From positions 434,001 to 498,000 of the forward strand of contig SCMY01000001.1 of assembly GCA_005502805.1 (NCBI GenBank): a DNA stretch of 64,000 nt, written 5' to 3'. This DNA is from Rhizobiales bacterium 2SD (GTDB taxonomy: Bacteria > Pseudomonadota > Alphaproteobacteria > Rhizobiales > Beijerinckiaceae). Every line of letters starts with the position of its first letter. Positions within the stretch are counted from its first letter, which is position 1. The notes beneath the pieces were generated by a model. It ran no database searches and was not told where the DNA came from. It saw nothing but the letters and a program-made list of their open reading frames with translations. Shown here in pieces: positions 27,009-35,732 of the stretch. The position numbers were made by a program, and so were the translations under genes.

Positions 27009-27037
27009 TTGGAACAAACGATTTGAACCTGTTCCAA
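27009..27037 (+). promoter_or_regulatory. 7-bp inverted repeat TTGGAAC-N15-GTTCCAA in the fds leader
   Basis: Arms at 27009-27015 and 27031-27037 are perfect reverse complements between LysR box 3 and fdsG. It may be a second operator or a leader hairpin; no known motif is recognised. Confidence 0.4.
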
Positions 27038-27092
27038 GCTTAAGTCTCAATTCCTCCAATCAAGAGCCGAACCGGCTGGGGACGGAGGAGAC

Positions 27093-27563
27093 ATGGCGGC
27101 ATACCCGGCCTGGGACGACGACAGCGCTCGCCTGATCATTGCGGGGCTTTCGCATCTCGAAGGAGCGGCCCTTCCGATCCTGCACGCGCTGCAGGATGAG
27201 TTCGGCTATGTCGACCCGAAAGCCGTGCCGCTGATCGCCGACGCGCTCAATCTGTCGCGAGCCGATGTCCACGGCACCATCTCCTTCTATCACGACTTCC
27301 GCACCGCCCCGCCGCCGCGCCGCATCGTCAAGCTCTGCCGCGCCGAGGCTTGCCAGGCGCTCGGCTGCGAGACGCTGGTCCAGGATCTGGCACGCGAGCA
27401 CGGCATCGTCGTGGACAACCACGCAGGCAGCCAGGATGCGGTGGTCGAGACGGTCTATTGCCTCGGCAACTGCGCGCTCGGTCCCTCCGCGCTCGTCGAG
27501 GGCGAGCTGATCGGCCGAGCCGATGCCGACAGCATCGCAGCGCTCTGCGGAGCGCGCCAATGA
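27093..27563 (+). CDS. fdsG: NAD-dependent formate dehydrogenase gamma subunit
   Basis: This 156-residue NuoE-like protein has four [2Fe-2S] cysteines in KLCRAEACQALGCE and YCLGNCALGPSALV. The helical N-terminus (LEGAALPILHALQDEFGYV) is typical of the family. It relays electrons within the soluble molybdenum formate dehydrogenase FdsABG complex. A GACGGAGGAGAC ribosome site precedes the ATG. The gene overlaps fdsB by 4 bp and lies downstream of LysR-type boxes. Confidence 0.95.
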   Translation: MAAYPAWDDDSARLIIAGLSHLEGAALPILHALQDEFGYVDPKAVPLIADALNLSRADVHGTISFYHDFRTAPPPRRIVKLCRAEACQALGCETLVQDLAREHGIVVDNHAGSQDAVVETVYCLGNCALGPSALVEGELIGRADADSIAALCGARQ

Positions 27564-29131
27564 GCGAAGCCATCCGCATCTACGTCCCGATCGACGCCGC
27601 CGCCCTCTCGGTCGGCGCGGAAGGCGTGGCGCAGACCATCGCCAAGGAAGCGCAGGCGCACGGCGTTGCTGTCGAGATCGTCAGAAACGGCTCGCGCGGC
27701 ATGCTCTGGCTCGAACCGATGGTCGAGGTCGAGACGGCGCGGGGACGCATCGCCTACGGCCCTGTCGCGGCAAAGGACGTCGCCGGCTTGTTCGAGGCCG
27801 GCTTCCAGAGCGGCGGCGTGCACGCCTTGTGTCTCGGCCCGGTCGACGAGCTCGACTGGCTGAAACGACAGCAGCGGCTGACGTTTGCACGCGCCGGCGT
27901 CACCGATCCGCTCTCGCTCGCCGATTATCGCGCTCATGACGGGCTCAAAGGCCTGGAGAAGGCGCTCTCCCTGACCGGTGCCGAGATCGTCGAGGAAGTG
28001 AAGCAATCCGGCCTGCGCGGTCGCGGCGGCGCCGGCTTCCCGACCGGGATCAAGTGGAAGACCGTCCACGACGCGAAGGCGACCCAGAAATACATCGTCT
28101 GCAATGCCGACGAGGGCGATAGCGGCACCTTCGCCGACCGGATGCTGATGGAGGGCGACCCCTTCCTGCTGATCGAGGGCATGACGATCGCCGCGATCGC
28201 GGTCGGCGCCACCAAAGGCTACATCTATCTGCGCTCGGAATATCCGCACGCCCATAAGGCGCTGCAGCGGGCGATCCTGAAGGCGCGCAATGCCGGCCTG
28301 CTCGGCCCGTCCGTCCTCGGCTCGGGCAAGACCTTCGAGCTCGAGGTCCGGCTCGGCGCCGGCGCCTATATCTGCGGCGAGGAGACCTCGCTTCTGGAGA
28401 GCCTGGAAGGCAAGCGCGCCATCGTCCGGGCCAAGCCGCCCATCCCGGCCTTGCAGGGCCTGTTCGGCAAGCCGACCATCGTCAACAACGTGCTCTCCTT
28501 CGCCGCCGTGCCCTGGATCCTGACGCATGGCGCCAAGGCCTATGCCGATTACGGCATGGGCCGTTCGCGCGGCACGCTGCCGGTGCAGCTCGGCGGCAAT
28601 GTCAGGCGCGGCGGGCTGATCGAGCTCGCCTTCGGCATCTCGCTGCGCGAGATCATCGAGGATATGGGTGGCGGCACGCTGTCCGGCCGGCCGATCCGGG
28701 CTGTGCAGGTCGGCGGCCCGCTCGGCGCTTATCTCACCGCAAAGCAGCTCGAGACCCCGATGGACTATGAGGCGCTCGCCGGCATCAAGGCGATGCTCGG
28801 CCATGGCGGCATTGTCGTCTTCGACGACAGCGTCGACATGGCCAGGCAGGCGCGCTTTGCCTTCGAGTTCTGTGCCAAGGAAAGCTGCGGCAAGTGCACG
28901 CCCTGCCGCATCGGCGCGACCCGCGGCGTCGAGCTGGTCGACAGGATCATCGCGGGCCAGGAGCGGCCGAAGAACCTCGCCGTGCTGCGCGATCTCAACA
29001 GACTGATGACCGACGCTTCGCTCTGCGCCATGGGCGGCCTGACCCCCATGCCGGTGATGAGCGCGCTCAACCATTTCTTCGAGGATTTCGACCGCCCGCC
29101 GGCACAACCGTTGCCGCTGGCGGCCGAGTGA
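27560..29131 (+). CDS. fdsB: NAD-dependent formate dehydrogenase beta subunit
   Basis: This 523-residue NuoF-like flavoprotein has an N-terminal thioredoxin-like domain fused ahead of the FMN/NADH domain. Motifs include GRGGAGFPTGIKW (about residue 154), CNADEGDSGTF, GAYICGEETSLLES and the [4Fe-4S] motif ESCGKCTPCR with a distant LCAMGG cysteine. It binds NAD and FMN and delivers electrons from formate to NAD+ in the cytoplasm. The ATG at 27560 overlaps the fdsG stop; the longer opening upstream shadows fdsG. Confidence 0.95.
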   Translation: MSEAIRIYVPIDAAALSVGAEGVAQTIAKEAQAHGVAVEIVRNGSRGMLWLEPMVEVETARGRIAYGPVAAKDVAGLFEAGFQSGGVHALCLGPVDELDWLKRQQRLTFARAGVTDPLSLADYRAHDGLKGLEKALSLTGAEIVEEVKQSGLRGRGGAGFPTGIKWKTVHDAKATQKYIVCNADEGDSGTFADRMLMEGDPFLLIEGMTIAAIAVGATKGYIYLRSEYPHAHKALQRAILKARNAGLLGPSVLGSGKTFELEVRLGAGAYICGEETSLLESLEGKRAIVRAKPPIPALQGLFGKPTIVNNVLSFAAVPWILTHGAKAYADYGMGRSRGTLPVQLGGNVRRGGLIELAFGISLREIIEDMGGGTLSGRPIRAVQVGGPLGAYLTAKQLETPMDYEALAGIKAMLGHGGIVVFDDSVDMARQARFAFEFCAKESCGKCTPCRIGATRGVELVDRIIAGQERPKNLAVLRDLNRLMTDASLCAMGGLTPMPVMSALNHFFEDFDRPPAQPLPLAAE

Positions 29132-29141
29132 GGAGACATCG

Positions 29142-32024
29142 ATGAGCCTGATCAAGGAGATCGATTTCGGAACGCCGATCCGGGTTGCCGAAAAAACGGT
29201 GACGCTGACGATCGATGGCGAGAGCGTCACCGTCCCGGCCGGCACCTCGGTGATGGCGGCGGCGATGAGTCTGGGCACCAAGATCCCCAAGCTCTGCGCC
29301 ACCGATTCTCTAGAGCCCTTCGGCTCCTGCCGGCTCTGCCTGGTCGAGATCGAGGGGCGGCGCGGCACGCCCTCTTCATGCACCACTCCGGCAGAAGATG
29401 GCATGAAGGTGCGCACCCAATCGGAGAACCTGTCCTCGCTGCGCAAGGGGGTGATGGAGCTCTACATCTCCGACCATCCGCTCGACTGCCTGACCTGCTC
29501 TGCCAATGGCGATTGCGAATTGCAGGACATGGCCGGCGCCGTCGGCCTGCGCGAGGTCCGCTATAGCTATGACGGCGAGAACCACGTCAAGCCGTTGGCG
29601 ATGGACGGCTACGCCAACGAGAACTGGCTGCCGAAGGACACCTCGAACCCCTATTTCACCTACGACCCAACGAAGTGCATCGTCTGCAATCGCTGCGTGC
29701 GCGCCTGCGCCGAGGTGCAGGGCACCTTCGCGCTGACGATCACCGGCCGCGGCTTCGACTCGCGCGTCGCTGCCGGCCCGACCGATTTCCTCGGCTCCGA
29801 ATGCGTCTCCTGCGGCGCCTGCGTCCAGGCCTGCCCGACCGCGACGCTGATGGAGAACAAGGTGATCGAACTCGGCCAGCCCGAGCATTCCAAGGTCACG
29901 ACCTGCGCCTATTGCGGCGTCGGCTGCTCGTTCAAGGCCGAGATGCAGGGCGACCGCGTCGTGCGCATGGTGCCCTACAAGGACGGCAAGGCCAACGAGG
30001 GCCACTCCTGCGTCAAGGGCCGCTTCGCCTGGGGCTATGCGACCCACAAGGACCGCATGACCAAGCCGATGATCCGCGAGAAGATCACCGATCCCTGGCG
30101 CGAGGTCTCCTGGGATGAGGCGATCGCCTACGCCGCCTCGGAGTTCAAGCGCATCCAGGCGCAATACGGCCGCGAATCGGTCGGCGCCATCACCTCCTCG
30201 CGCTGCACCAATGAGGAGGTCTTCCTCGTCCAGAAGCTGGTGCGCGCCGCCTTCCGCAACAACAATGTCGATACCTGCGCCCGCGTCTGCCACTCGCCGA
30301 CCGGCTATGGGCTGAAGACCACGCTCGGCACCTCGGCGGGCACGCAGGATTTCAAGTCGGTCGCCAAGTCCGACGTCATCATCGTCATCGGCGCCAACCC
30401 GACCGACGGCCACCCGGTCTTCGCCTCCCGGATGAAGAAGCGCCTGCGCCAGGGGGCCCGGCTGATCGTCGCCGATCCGCGCCGGATCGACCTCGTCAAG
30501 TCGCCGCATATCAAGGCGGACCATCACCTGCAATTGAAGCCCGGCACCAATGTGGCGCTGCTCAACGCGATCTCCCATGTCGTGGTGACCGAGGGGCTGA
30601 TCGCCGAGGACTATGTCCGCGAGCGCTGCGACCTCGCCGATTTCGAGCATTGGGCCCGCTTCGTCGCGCAGGAGCGCAACTCGCCGGAGGCGAGCGAGGA
30701 GTTCACCGGCGTGCCGGCTGCCGAGGTCCGTGCCGCGGCGCGGCTCTACGCCACCGGCGGCAATGGCGCGATCTACTACGGGCTCGGCGTCACCGAGCAC
30801 AGCCAGGGCTCGACCACGGTGATGGCGATGGCCAATCTCGCCATGGCGACCGGCAATATCGGCCGCGACGGCGTCGGCATCAATCCGCTGCGCGGGCAGA
30901 ACAATGTCCAGGGCTCCTGCGACATGGGCTCGTTCCCGCACGAATTCTCCGGCTATCGCCATGTCGCCGACGACGCCACCCGGCACATCTTCGAGATGAT
31001 GTGGGGCGTGCCGCTCGATGCCGAGCAGGGTCTGCGCATCCCCAATATGCTGGATGAGGCCGTCGGCGGCAGCTTCAAGGGACTCTACGTCCAGGGCGAG
31101 GACATCGCCCAGTCCGACCCGAACACCCAGCACGTCACGGCAGGCCTCGCCGCGATGGAATGCGTCGTCATCCAGGATCTCTTCCTGAACGAGACGGCCA
31201 AATACGCCCATGTCTTCCTGCCGGGCTCCTCCTTCCTGGAGAAGGACGGCACCTTCACCAATGCCGAGCGCCGCATCAACCGCGTCCGCCAGGTGATGGC
31301 GCCGCTCTCCGGCAAATCGGAATGGCAGGCGACGATCGATCTCTCCCGGGCGCTCGGCTACGACATGGCCTATGGCCATCCCAGCGAGATCATGGACGAG
31401 ATCGCCAGGCTGACCCCGACCTTCGCCGGGGTGAGCTATGACAAGCTCGAGCAGCTCGGCTCGGTGCAGTGGCCCTGCAACGACAAGGCCCCGGCCGGCA
31501 CGCCGCTGATGCATGTCGACCGCTTCGTGCGCGGCAAGGGCAAGTTCATGATCACCGAATATGTGCCGACGCAGGAGCGCACCGGCCCGCGCTATCCGCT
31601 GATCCTGACCACCGGCCGCATCCTCTCGCAATACAATGTCGGCGCCCAGACCAGGCGCACCGAAAACCAGGCCTGGCATGACGAGGACGTGCTGGAGATC
31701 CACCCCTTCGACGCCGAGAGCCGCGGCATCAGGGACGGCGACCTCGTCGCGCTCGCCAGCCGCTCCGGCGATATCTCGCTGCGCGCCGAGATCACCGAAC
31801 GGGTGCAGCCCGGCGTGGTTTATACCACCTTCCACCATGCCGAGACCGGCGCGAACGTCATCACCACCGACTATTCCGACTGGGCGACGAACTGCCCGGA
31901 ATACAAGGTCACCGCGGTCGAAGTCCGCAGGACGAACCACTATTCCGAATGGCAGGAGCGCAACCGCGAGCAGGATGTCTCGTTGCGCCTGATCGCAGGG
32001 CGTCTTCCCGATGCCGCGGAATAG
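29142..32024 (+). CDS. fdsA: NAD-dependent formate dehydrogenase alpha (catalytic, molybdenum) subunit
   Basis: This 960-residue protein starts with a [2Fe-2S] ferredoxin domain (GSCRLCLVEIEGRRG) and NuoG-like cluster motifs (CLTCSANGDCELQ). Two [4Fe-4S] motifs follow (CIVCNRCVRAC, CVSCGACVQACPT), and a MopB domain begins at CAYCGVGCSF. The molybdenum ligand is Cys383 in ARVCHSPTGYG (TGC codon, not selenocysteine), equivalent to the Cys386 of Rhodobacter FdsA. It oxidises formate to CO2 at a bis-MGD centre. It overlaps fdhD by 14 bp. Confidence 0.97.
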   Translation: MSLIKEIDFGTPIRVAEKTVTLTIDGESVTVPAGTSVMAAAMSLGTKIPKLCATDSLEPFGSCRLCLVEIEGRRGTPSSCTTPAEDGMKVRTQSENLSSLRKGVMELYISDHPLDCLTCSANGDCELQDMAGAVGLREVRYSYDGENHVKPLAMDGYANENWLPKDTSNPYFTYDPTKCIVCNRCVRACAEVQGTFALTITGRGFDSRVAAGPTDFLGSECVSCGACVQACPTATLMENKVIELGQPEHSKVTTCAYCGVGCSFKAEMQGDRVVRMVPYKDGKANEGHSCVKGRFAWGYATHKDRMTKPMIREKITDPWREVSWDEAIAYAASEFKRIQAQYGRESVGAITSSRCTNEEVFLVQKLVRAAFRNNNVDTCARVCHSPTGYGLKTTLGTSAGTQDFKSVAKSDVIIVIGANPTDGHPVFASRMKKRLRQGARLIVADPRRIDLVKSPHIKADHHLQLKPGTNVALLNAISHVVVTEGLIAEDYVRERCDLADFEHWARFVAQERNSPEASEEFTGVPAAEVRAAARLYATGGNGAIYYGLGVTEHSQGSTTVMAMANLAMATGNIGRDGVGINPLRGQNNVQGSCDMGSFPHEFSGYRHVADDATRHIFEMMWGVPLDAEQGLRIPNMLDEAVGGSFKGLYVQGEDIAQSDPNTQHVTAGLAAMECVVIQDLFLNETAKYAHVFLPGSSFLEKDGTFTNAERRINRVRQVMAPLSGKSEWQATIDLSRALGYDMAYGHPSEIMDEIARLTPTFAGVSYDKLEQLGSVQWPCNDKAPAGTPLMHVDRFVRGKGKFMITEYVPTQERTGPRYPLILTTGRILSQYNVGAQTRRTENQAWHDEDVLEIHPFDAESRGIRDGDLVALASRSGDISLRAEITERVQPGVVYTTFHHAETGANVITTDYSDWATNCPEYKVTAVEVRRTNHYSEWQERNREQDVSLRLIAGRLPDAAE

Positions 32025-32856
32025 CCCGCCCGCCCAGCCGGCGGCGAGCCACGCGGTCGCAATCAGGACCGTGCGCTTCGGCGCGCCTGCGACGGTCTTC
32101 GACGCCAGCGCCGAGGTCGCGGTCGAGGCGCCCGTCAACATCGTCTACGGCAATCTGCCCTATGCGGTGATGATGACCACGCCGTCGGATCTCGAGGATT
32201 TCGTCACCGGCTTCAGCCTGACCGAGGGCATCATTCGCGGCATCGACGAGATCAGGTCGATCGCGGTGACGCCGCAGGATGACGGCATCGTCGCGACCGT
32301 CGAGCTGGCGCCGGGCCGCTTCCGCGAGCATCTGGCGCGCCGTCGCAATCTCTCCGGCCGGACCGCCTGCGGCCTGTGCGGGGTCGAGACCCTGACCGAC
32401 CTGCCGGAGGCGCAGGCGCCTGGCGGAAACAGCTCCCCCATCGCCGCGGATGCGATCGCGAGAGCGCTCGCCGAGCTGGAGCATCACCAACAGCTCAACC
32501 GCCTCACCCGCGCGGTCCACGCCGCCGCCTGGTGCGATCGCAACGGGGCGATCCTGTCGGTGCGCGAGGATGTCGGACGTCACAACGCGCTCGACAAACT
32601 GATCGGCGCCCGCCTGCGCGCCGCTCAGGATGCGAGCGACGGCTTCATGCTGGTCACCAGCCGCGCCTCCTTCGAAATGGTCGAGAAGACGGCGATCTTC
32701 GGCGCCGCCATGCTGGTCTCGATCTCGGCGCCGACTTCGCTGGCGATCGAGCGGGCGAACGCGCTCGGCCTGACGCTGGTCTGCATCGCCCGCGCCGATT
32801 CCGCCACTGTCTTCGCCGGACGCCTCGCCGCCCCTGCAGAGAGCGAAGCGAGATGA
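32011..32856 (+). CDS. fdhD: Formate dehydrogenase accessory sulfurtransferase
   Basis: This 281-residue protein has the FdhD signature: TACGLCGVETL with the two cysteines that carry sulfur (about residues 116-119), plus SVREDVGRHNALDKLIG near residue 187. It transfers sulfur from a cysteine desulfurase to the molybdenum cofactor before insertion into FdsA. Overlap with both fdsA and fdsD shows tight translational coupling. Confidence 0.95.
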   Translation: MPRNSPPAQPAASHAVAIRTVRFGAPATVFDASAEVAVEAPVNIVYGNLPYAVMMTTPSDLEDFVTGFSLTEGIIRGIDEIRSIAVTPQDDGIVATVELAPGRFREHLARRRNLSGRTACGLCGVETLTDLPEAQAPGGNSSPIAADAIARALAELEHHQQLNRLTRAVHAAAWCDRNGAILSVREDVGRHNALDKLIGARLRAAQDASDGFMLVTSRASFEMVEKTAIFGAAMLVSISAPTSLAIERANALGLTLVCIARADSATVFAGRLAAPAESEAR

Positions 32857-33122
32857 TCGAGCCTGAGAGCAGTCAAGCGATGACCCGGGATCATGGCAGC
32901 GAGAACCTCGCCAAGCTCGCTTCGATGGCAAACCAGATCGAGGACTTCTTCAAATCCTATCCGGAGACCGAAGCTGTCGCTGCGATCGCCGATCACATCA
33001 ACCAGTTCTGGACGAAGCGCATGCGCGAGGAGTTCCGCGCCGGCTTCGCGAAGGATGCGTCAGCCCTGTCGCCGCTCGTGCGACAGGCTCGCGCCAAGAT
33101 AAGGCCCGCGCCAAGCGGGTAA
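32853..33122 (+). CDS. fdsD: Formate dehydrogenase delta subunit / chaperone
   Basis: This 89-residue protein begins in a 4-bp overlap with fdhD. The core LASMANQIEDFFKSYPETEAVAAIADHINQFWTKRMREEF is characteristic of FdsD, a small protein needed for assembly of active Fds enzyme. An internal ATG at 32880 is an alternative start that would still keep this core. It is the last gene of the fdsGBA-fdhD-fdsD operon. Confidence 0.92.
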   Translation: MIEPESSQAMTRDHGSENLAKLASMANQIEDFFKSYPETEAVAAIADHINQFWTKRMREEFRAGFAKDASALSPLVRQARAKIRPAPSG

Positions 33123-33221
33123 GCGGCCGCGACGGCCGATCCAGCGTCGCGAACAGCCTTGCAGCGAGCCGGGACCATGCCTCGGCGCGAATGGCAGCGC
33201 TTTGGGGAAAGGGAACGAGGG

Positions 33222-34880
33222 ATGAGCATCGCACAAGGGATCGGCGAAACTGCACCCGGCATAGGATTGCTCGACCGGGAGCGGATCATCGCCAAGGCCG
33301 GATTCAACCGCTGGCTCGTGCCGCCGGCGGCGCTCTGCATTCATCTGTGCATCGGCATGGCCTACGGCTTCTCGGTGTTCTGGCTGCCGCTCAGCCAGGC
33401 GATCGGCATCACCAAGCCTGTCGCCTGCGCCGCCGATGTCGGGCTCATCGCCTCGCTGTTCACCACCTCATGCGACTGGAAGGTCGCCGATCTCGGCTGG
33501 ATGTACACGCTGTTCTTCGTGCTGCTCGGCTCGTCCGCGGCGATCTGGGGCGGCTGGCTCGAGCGCGTCGGCCCGCGCAAGGCCGCCTTCGTCTCGACGC
33601 TGTGCTGGTGCGGCGGTCTCCTGATCTCGGCCTTCGGCATCTACACCCATCAGCTGTGGCTGATGTGGCTCGGCTCGGGCGTGATCGGTGGCATCGGCCT
33701 CGGCCTCGGCTACATCTCGCCGGTCTCGACCCTGGTCAAATGGTTCCCCGACCGGCGCGGCATGGCGACCGGCATGGCAATCATGGGCTTCGGCGGCGGC
33801 GCCATGATCGGCTCGCCCCTCGCCGACATGCTGATGAACTACTTCAAGACTCCGGCCTCGGTCGGCGTCTGGGAAACCTTCGTCGTGATGGCGCTGATCT
33901 ACTTCGTCTTCATGATGGCCGGCACCTTCGGCTACCGCATCCCGCCCTCGGGCTGGCGTCCGGAAGGCTGGACACCGCCGGCGACGCAGAACGCGATGAT
34001 CACCTCCGGCCATGTCCATCTCAAGGACGCGCACAAGACGCCGCAGTTCTGGCTGATCTGGGCCGTGCTCACCCTCAACGTCTCCGCCGGCATCGGCGTC
34101 ATCGGCATGGCCTCCCCGATGCTGCAGGAGATCTTCGCGGGATCCCTGATCGGCAAGCCCGAGATCGGCTTTGCCGCGCTCGACGCCGAGCAGAAGAAAC
34201 AGATCGCCACGATCGCGGCCGCCTTCGTCGGCCTGCTCTCGCTGTTCAACATCATGGGGCGCTTCTTCTGGGCCTCGCTCTCGGACAAGCTCGGCCGCAA
34301 GCTGACCTACGCCACCTTCTTCGGGCTCGGCGTGCTGATGTACGGGCTCTCGCCCTGGGCGGCGCATGCGGGCTCGCTGGCGCTCTTCGTCGCCTTCTTC
34401 TGCATCATCCTGTCGATGTATGGCGGCGGCTTCGCGACGGTGCCGGCCTATCTCGCCGACATGTTCGGCACCCAGTTCGTCGGCGCGATCCATGGCCGGT
34501 TGCTGACCGCCTGGTCGACGGCCGGCATCATCGGCCCGGTCGTGGTGAACTATATCCGCGAGGCGCAGATCAATGCCGGCGTGCCCCGTGCCCAGGTGTA
34601 CGACCGCACCATGTACATCCTCGCCGGCATGCTCGTGCTCGGCTTCCTCTGCAATCTGCTCGTTCGTCCCGTCGCGGCCAAGTGGTTCATGAAGGATGCC
34701 GAGGTCGCGGCGCTGCAGGCCAAGACCGCGAATGCCAACGCCACCGTCCAATACGGCTCCTTCGGCATCGGCAAGGGCGGCTTCGACGGCACGGCGCTGC
34801 TCGCCTGGGCCGTGGTCGGCCTGCCGCTGGCCTGGGGCGTCTGGATCACCCTGAGCAAGTCGCTGGCGCTGTTCCGGTGA
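33222..34880 (+). CDS. MFS transporter, oxalate/formate antiporter (OFA) family
   Basis: This 552-residue protein has twelve or more membrane helices and OFA-type signatures: GMAYGFSVFWLPLSQAIG in helix 1, GIGLGLGYISPVSTLVKWFPDRRGMATGMAIMGFGGG near residue 160, and SDKLGRKLTY in the central loop. It is longer than the usual 420 residues because of an extended first periplasmic loop with two Cys and a C-terminal extension with an extra helix. It lies 99 bp downstream of the formate dehydrogenase operon, so formate/oxalate or another small carboxylate is a sensible substrate. The start follows GGGAACGAGGG. Confidence 0.88.
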   Translation: MSIAQGIGETAPGIGLLDRERIIAKAGFNRWLVPPAALCIHLCIGMAYGFSVFWLPLSQAIGITKPVACAADVGLIASLFTTSCDWKVADLGWMYTLFFVLLGSSAAIWGGWLERVGPRKAAFVSTLCWCGGLLISAFGIYTHQLWLMWLGSGVIGGIGLGLGYISPVSTLVKWFPDRRGMATGMAIMGFGGGAMIGSPLADMLMNYFKTPASVGVWETFVVMALIYFVFMMAGTFGYRIPPSGWRPEGWTPPATQNAMITSGHVHLKDAHKTPQFWLIWAVLTLNVSAGIGVIGMASPMLQEIFAGSLIGKPEIGFAALDAEQKKQIATIAAAFVGLLSLFNIMGRFFWASLSDKLGRKLTYATFFGLGVLMYGLSPWAAHAGSLALFVAFFCIILSMYGGGFATVPAYLADMFGTQFVGAIHGRLLTAWSTAGIIGPVVVNYIREAQINAGVPRAQVYDRTMYILAGMLVLGFLCNLLVRPVAAKWFMKDAEVAALQAKTANANATVQYGSFGIGKGGFDGTALLAWAVVGLPLAWGVWITLSKSLALFR

Positions 34881-34892
34881 GACGAGCCCGGA

Positions 34893-34918
34893 CCGGAAGC
34901 GCTTCACGGCGCTTCCGG
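34893..34918. terminator. Perfect 10-bp hairpin between convergent MFS and SDR genes
   Basis: CCGGAAGCGC (34893-34902) and GCGCTTCCGG (34909-34918) enclose loop TTCACG. Its position in the 59-bp gap between converging genes makes a bidirectional terminator likely, though there is no strong T-run. Confidence 0.6.
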
Positions 34919-34939
34919 CCGTGCCTGCCTTGACCGGAA

Positions 34940-35719
34940 CTAGTCGATCGAATCCGGCTCGCTCCCAGCCGAGCCCGGTTGTGGTGCGAGCTGGGTGCCG
35001 CCGCAGACATGGATGACATCGCCGGTGATGAAGCTCGCCCGCGGCGAGGCGAGGAAGGCGATGGCGCCGGCGACATCGTCCGGCGTGCCCACCCGGCCGA
35101 GCGGCGACATCTTGCGGAAGGCCGCGGCCAACCCCGAATTCTCGCGCACGATCCCGTCGTTGAACGGCGTGTTGAGAAAGCTCGGCGCAACGGCGTTGAC
35201 GCGGATCTGGTCCGGTCCGAGCTGCACCGCCAGCACCCGCGTCAGTCCGATCAGCCCGGTCTTGCTCGAGGTATAGGCGACGCCGGTGCCGGCGAGATAG
35301 ACCCGCGAGGCGACGTTGACGACACTGCCGCCGCCGCTTTGCCGCATCAGGGGCTGGGCCGCCTGGCAGAGCAGCATCGGCACCGTCAGATTCAGCGCCA
35401 GCACGGCGTTCCAGACCGAGACATCGACCTCGCCGATCCGCGGCGCACCGGTCATCCCGGCATTGTTGACGAGGCAGTCGAGCCGGCCGAAGCGCTCTCC
35501 CACCCGCGCGACCAGTCGGGACGGTGCGCCCTCCTCCAGCAGGTCGATCGGCTCGACGACAGCCTGCGTCCCATGCTCGTGACGGATCCCGGCGCAGACG
35601 GCTTCCGTCCGCTCGGCATCGCGATCGGCCAGCACGACATCAAAGCCATCGGCGGCCAACATCCTCGCTGCCGCGGCGCCGACCGCGCCGGCCCCGCCAG
35701 TGACCAGAGCGACCTTCAT
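34940..35719 (-). CDS. Short-chain dehydrogenase/reductase
   Basis: This 259-residue SDR has cofactor motif TGGAGAVGAAAA, an acidic VLADRDAE end of beta-2 suggesting NAD preference, NNAG (about residue 89) and Tyr-x3-Lys YTSSK. The C-terminus (FITGDVIHVCGG) is typical of FabG-like enzymes. It is the last gene of a leftward operon with a NitT/TauT-type ABC importer and an FAD oxidoreductase, so it likely oxidises an alcohol of the imported compound or its product. The substrate is unknown. Confidence 0.9.
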   Translation of the reverse strand: MKVALVTGGAGAVGAAAARMLAADGFDVVLADRDAERTEAVCAGIRHEHGTQAVVEPIDLLEEGAPSRLVARVGERFGRLDCLVNNAGMTGAPRIGEVDVSVWNAVLALNLTVPMLLCQAAQPLMRQSGGGSVVNVASRVYLAGTGVAYTSSKTGLIGLTRVLAVQLGPDQIRVNAVAPSFLNTPFNDGIVRENSGLAAAFRKMSPLGRVGTPDDVAGAIAFLASPRASFITGDVIHVCGGTQLAPQPGSAGSEPDSID

Positions 35720-35732
35720 CGCAGCCTCCGCC

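Noticed and set aside
30288..30290. Possible selenocysteine site in formate dehydrogenase alpha.
   Set aside because: The codon is TGC (Cys383), so the enzyme is the cysteine form.
29376..32141. A 921-codon minus-strand opening opposite fdsA, and similar long openings such as 8894-10768 (-), 42189-44810 (-), 57339-59471 (+).
   Set aside because: They mirror strongly supported genes on the other strand, have Asp/Arg/Ala/Gly-dominated composition without any family motif, and are expected from high GC at third codon positions.
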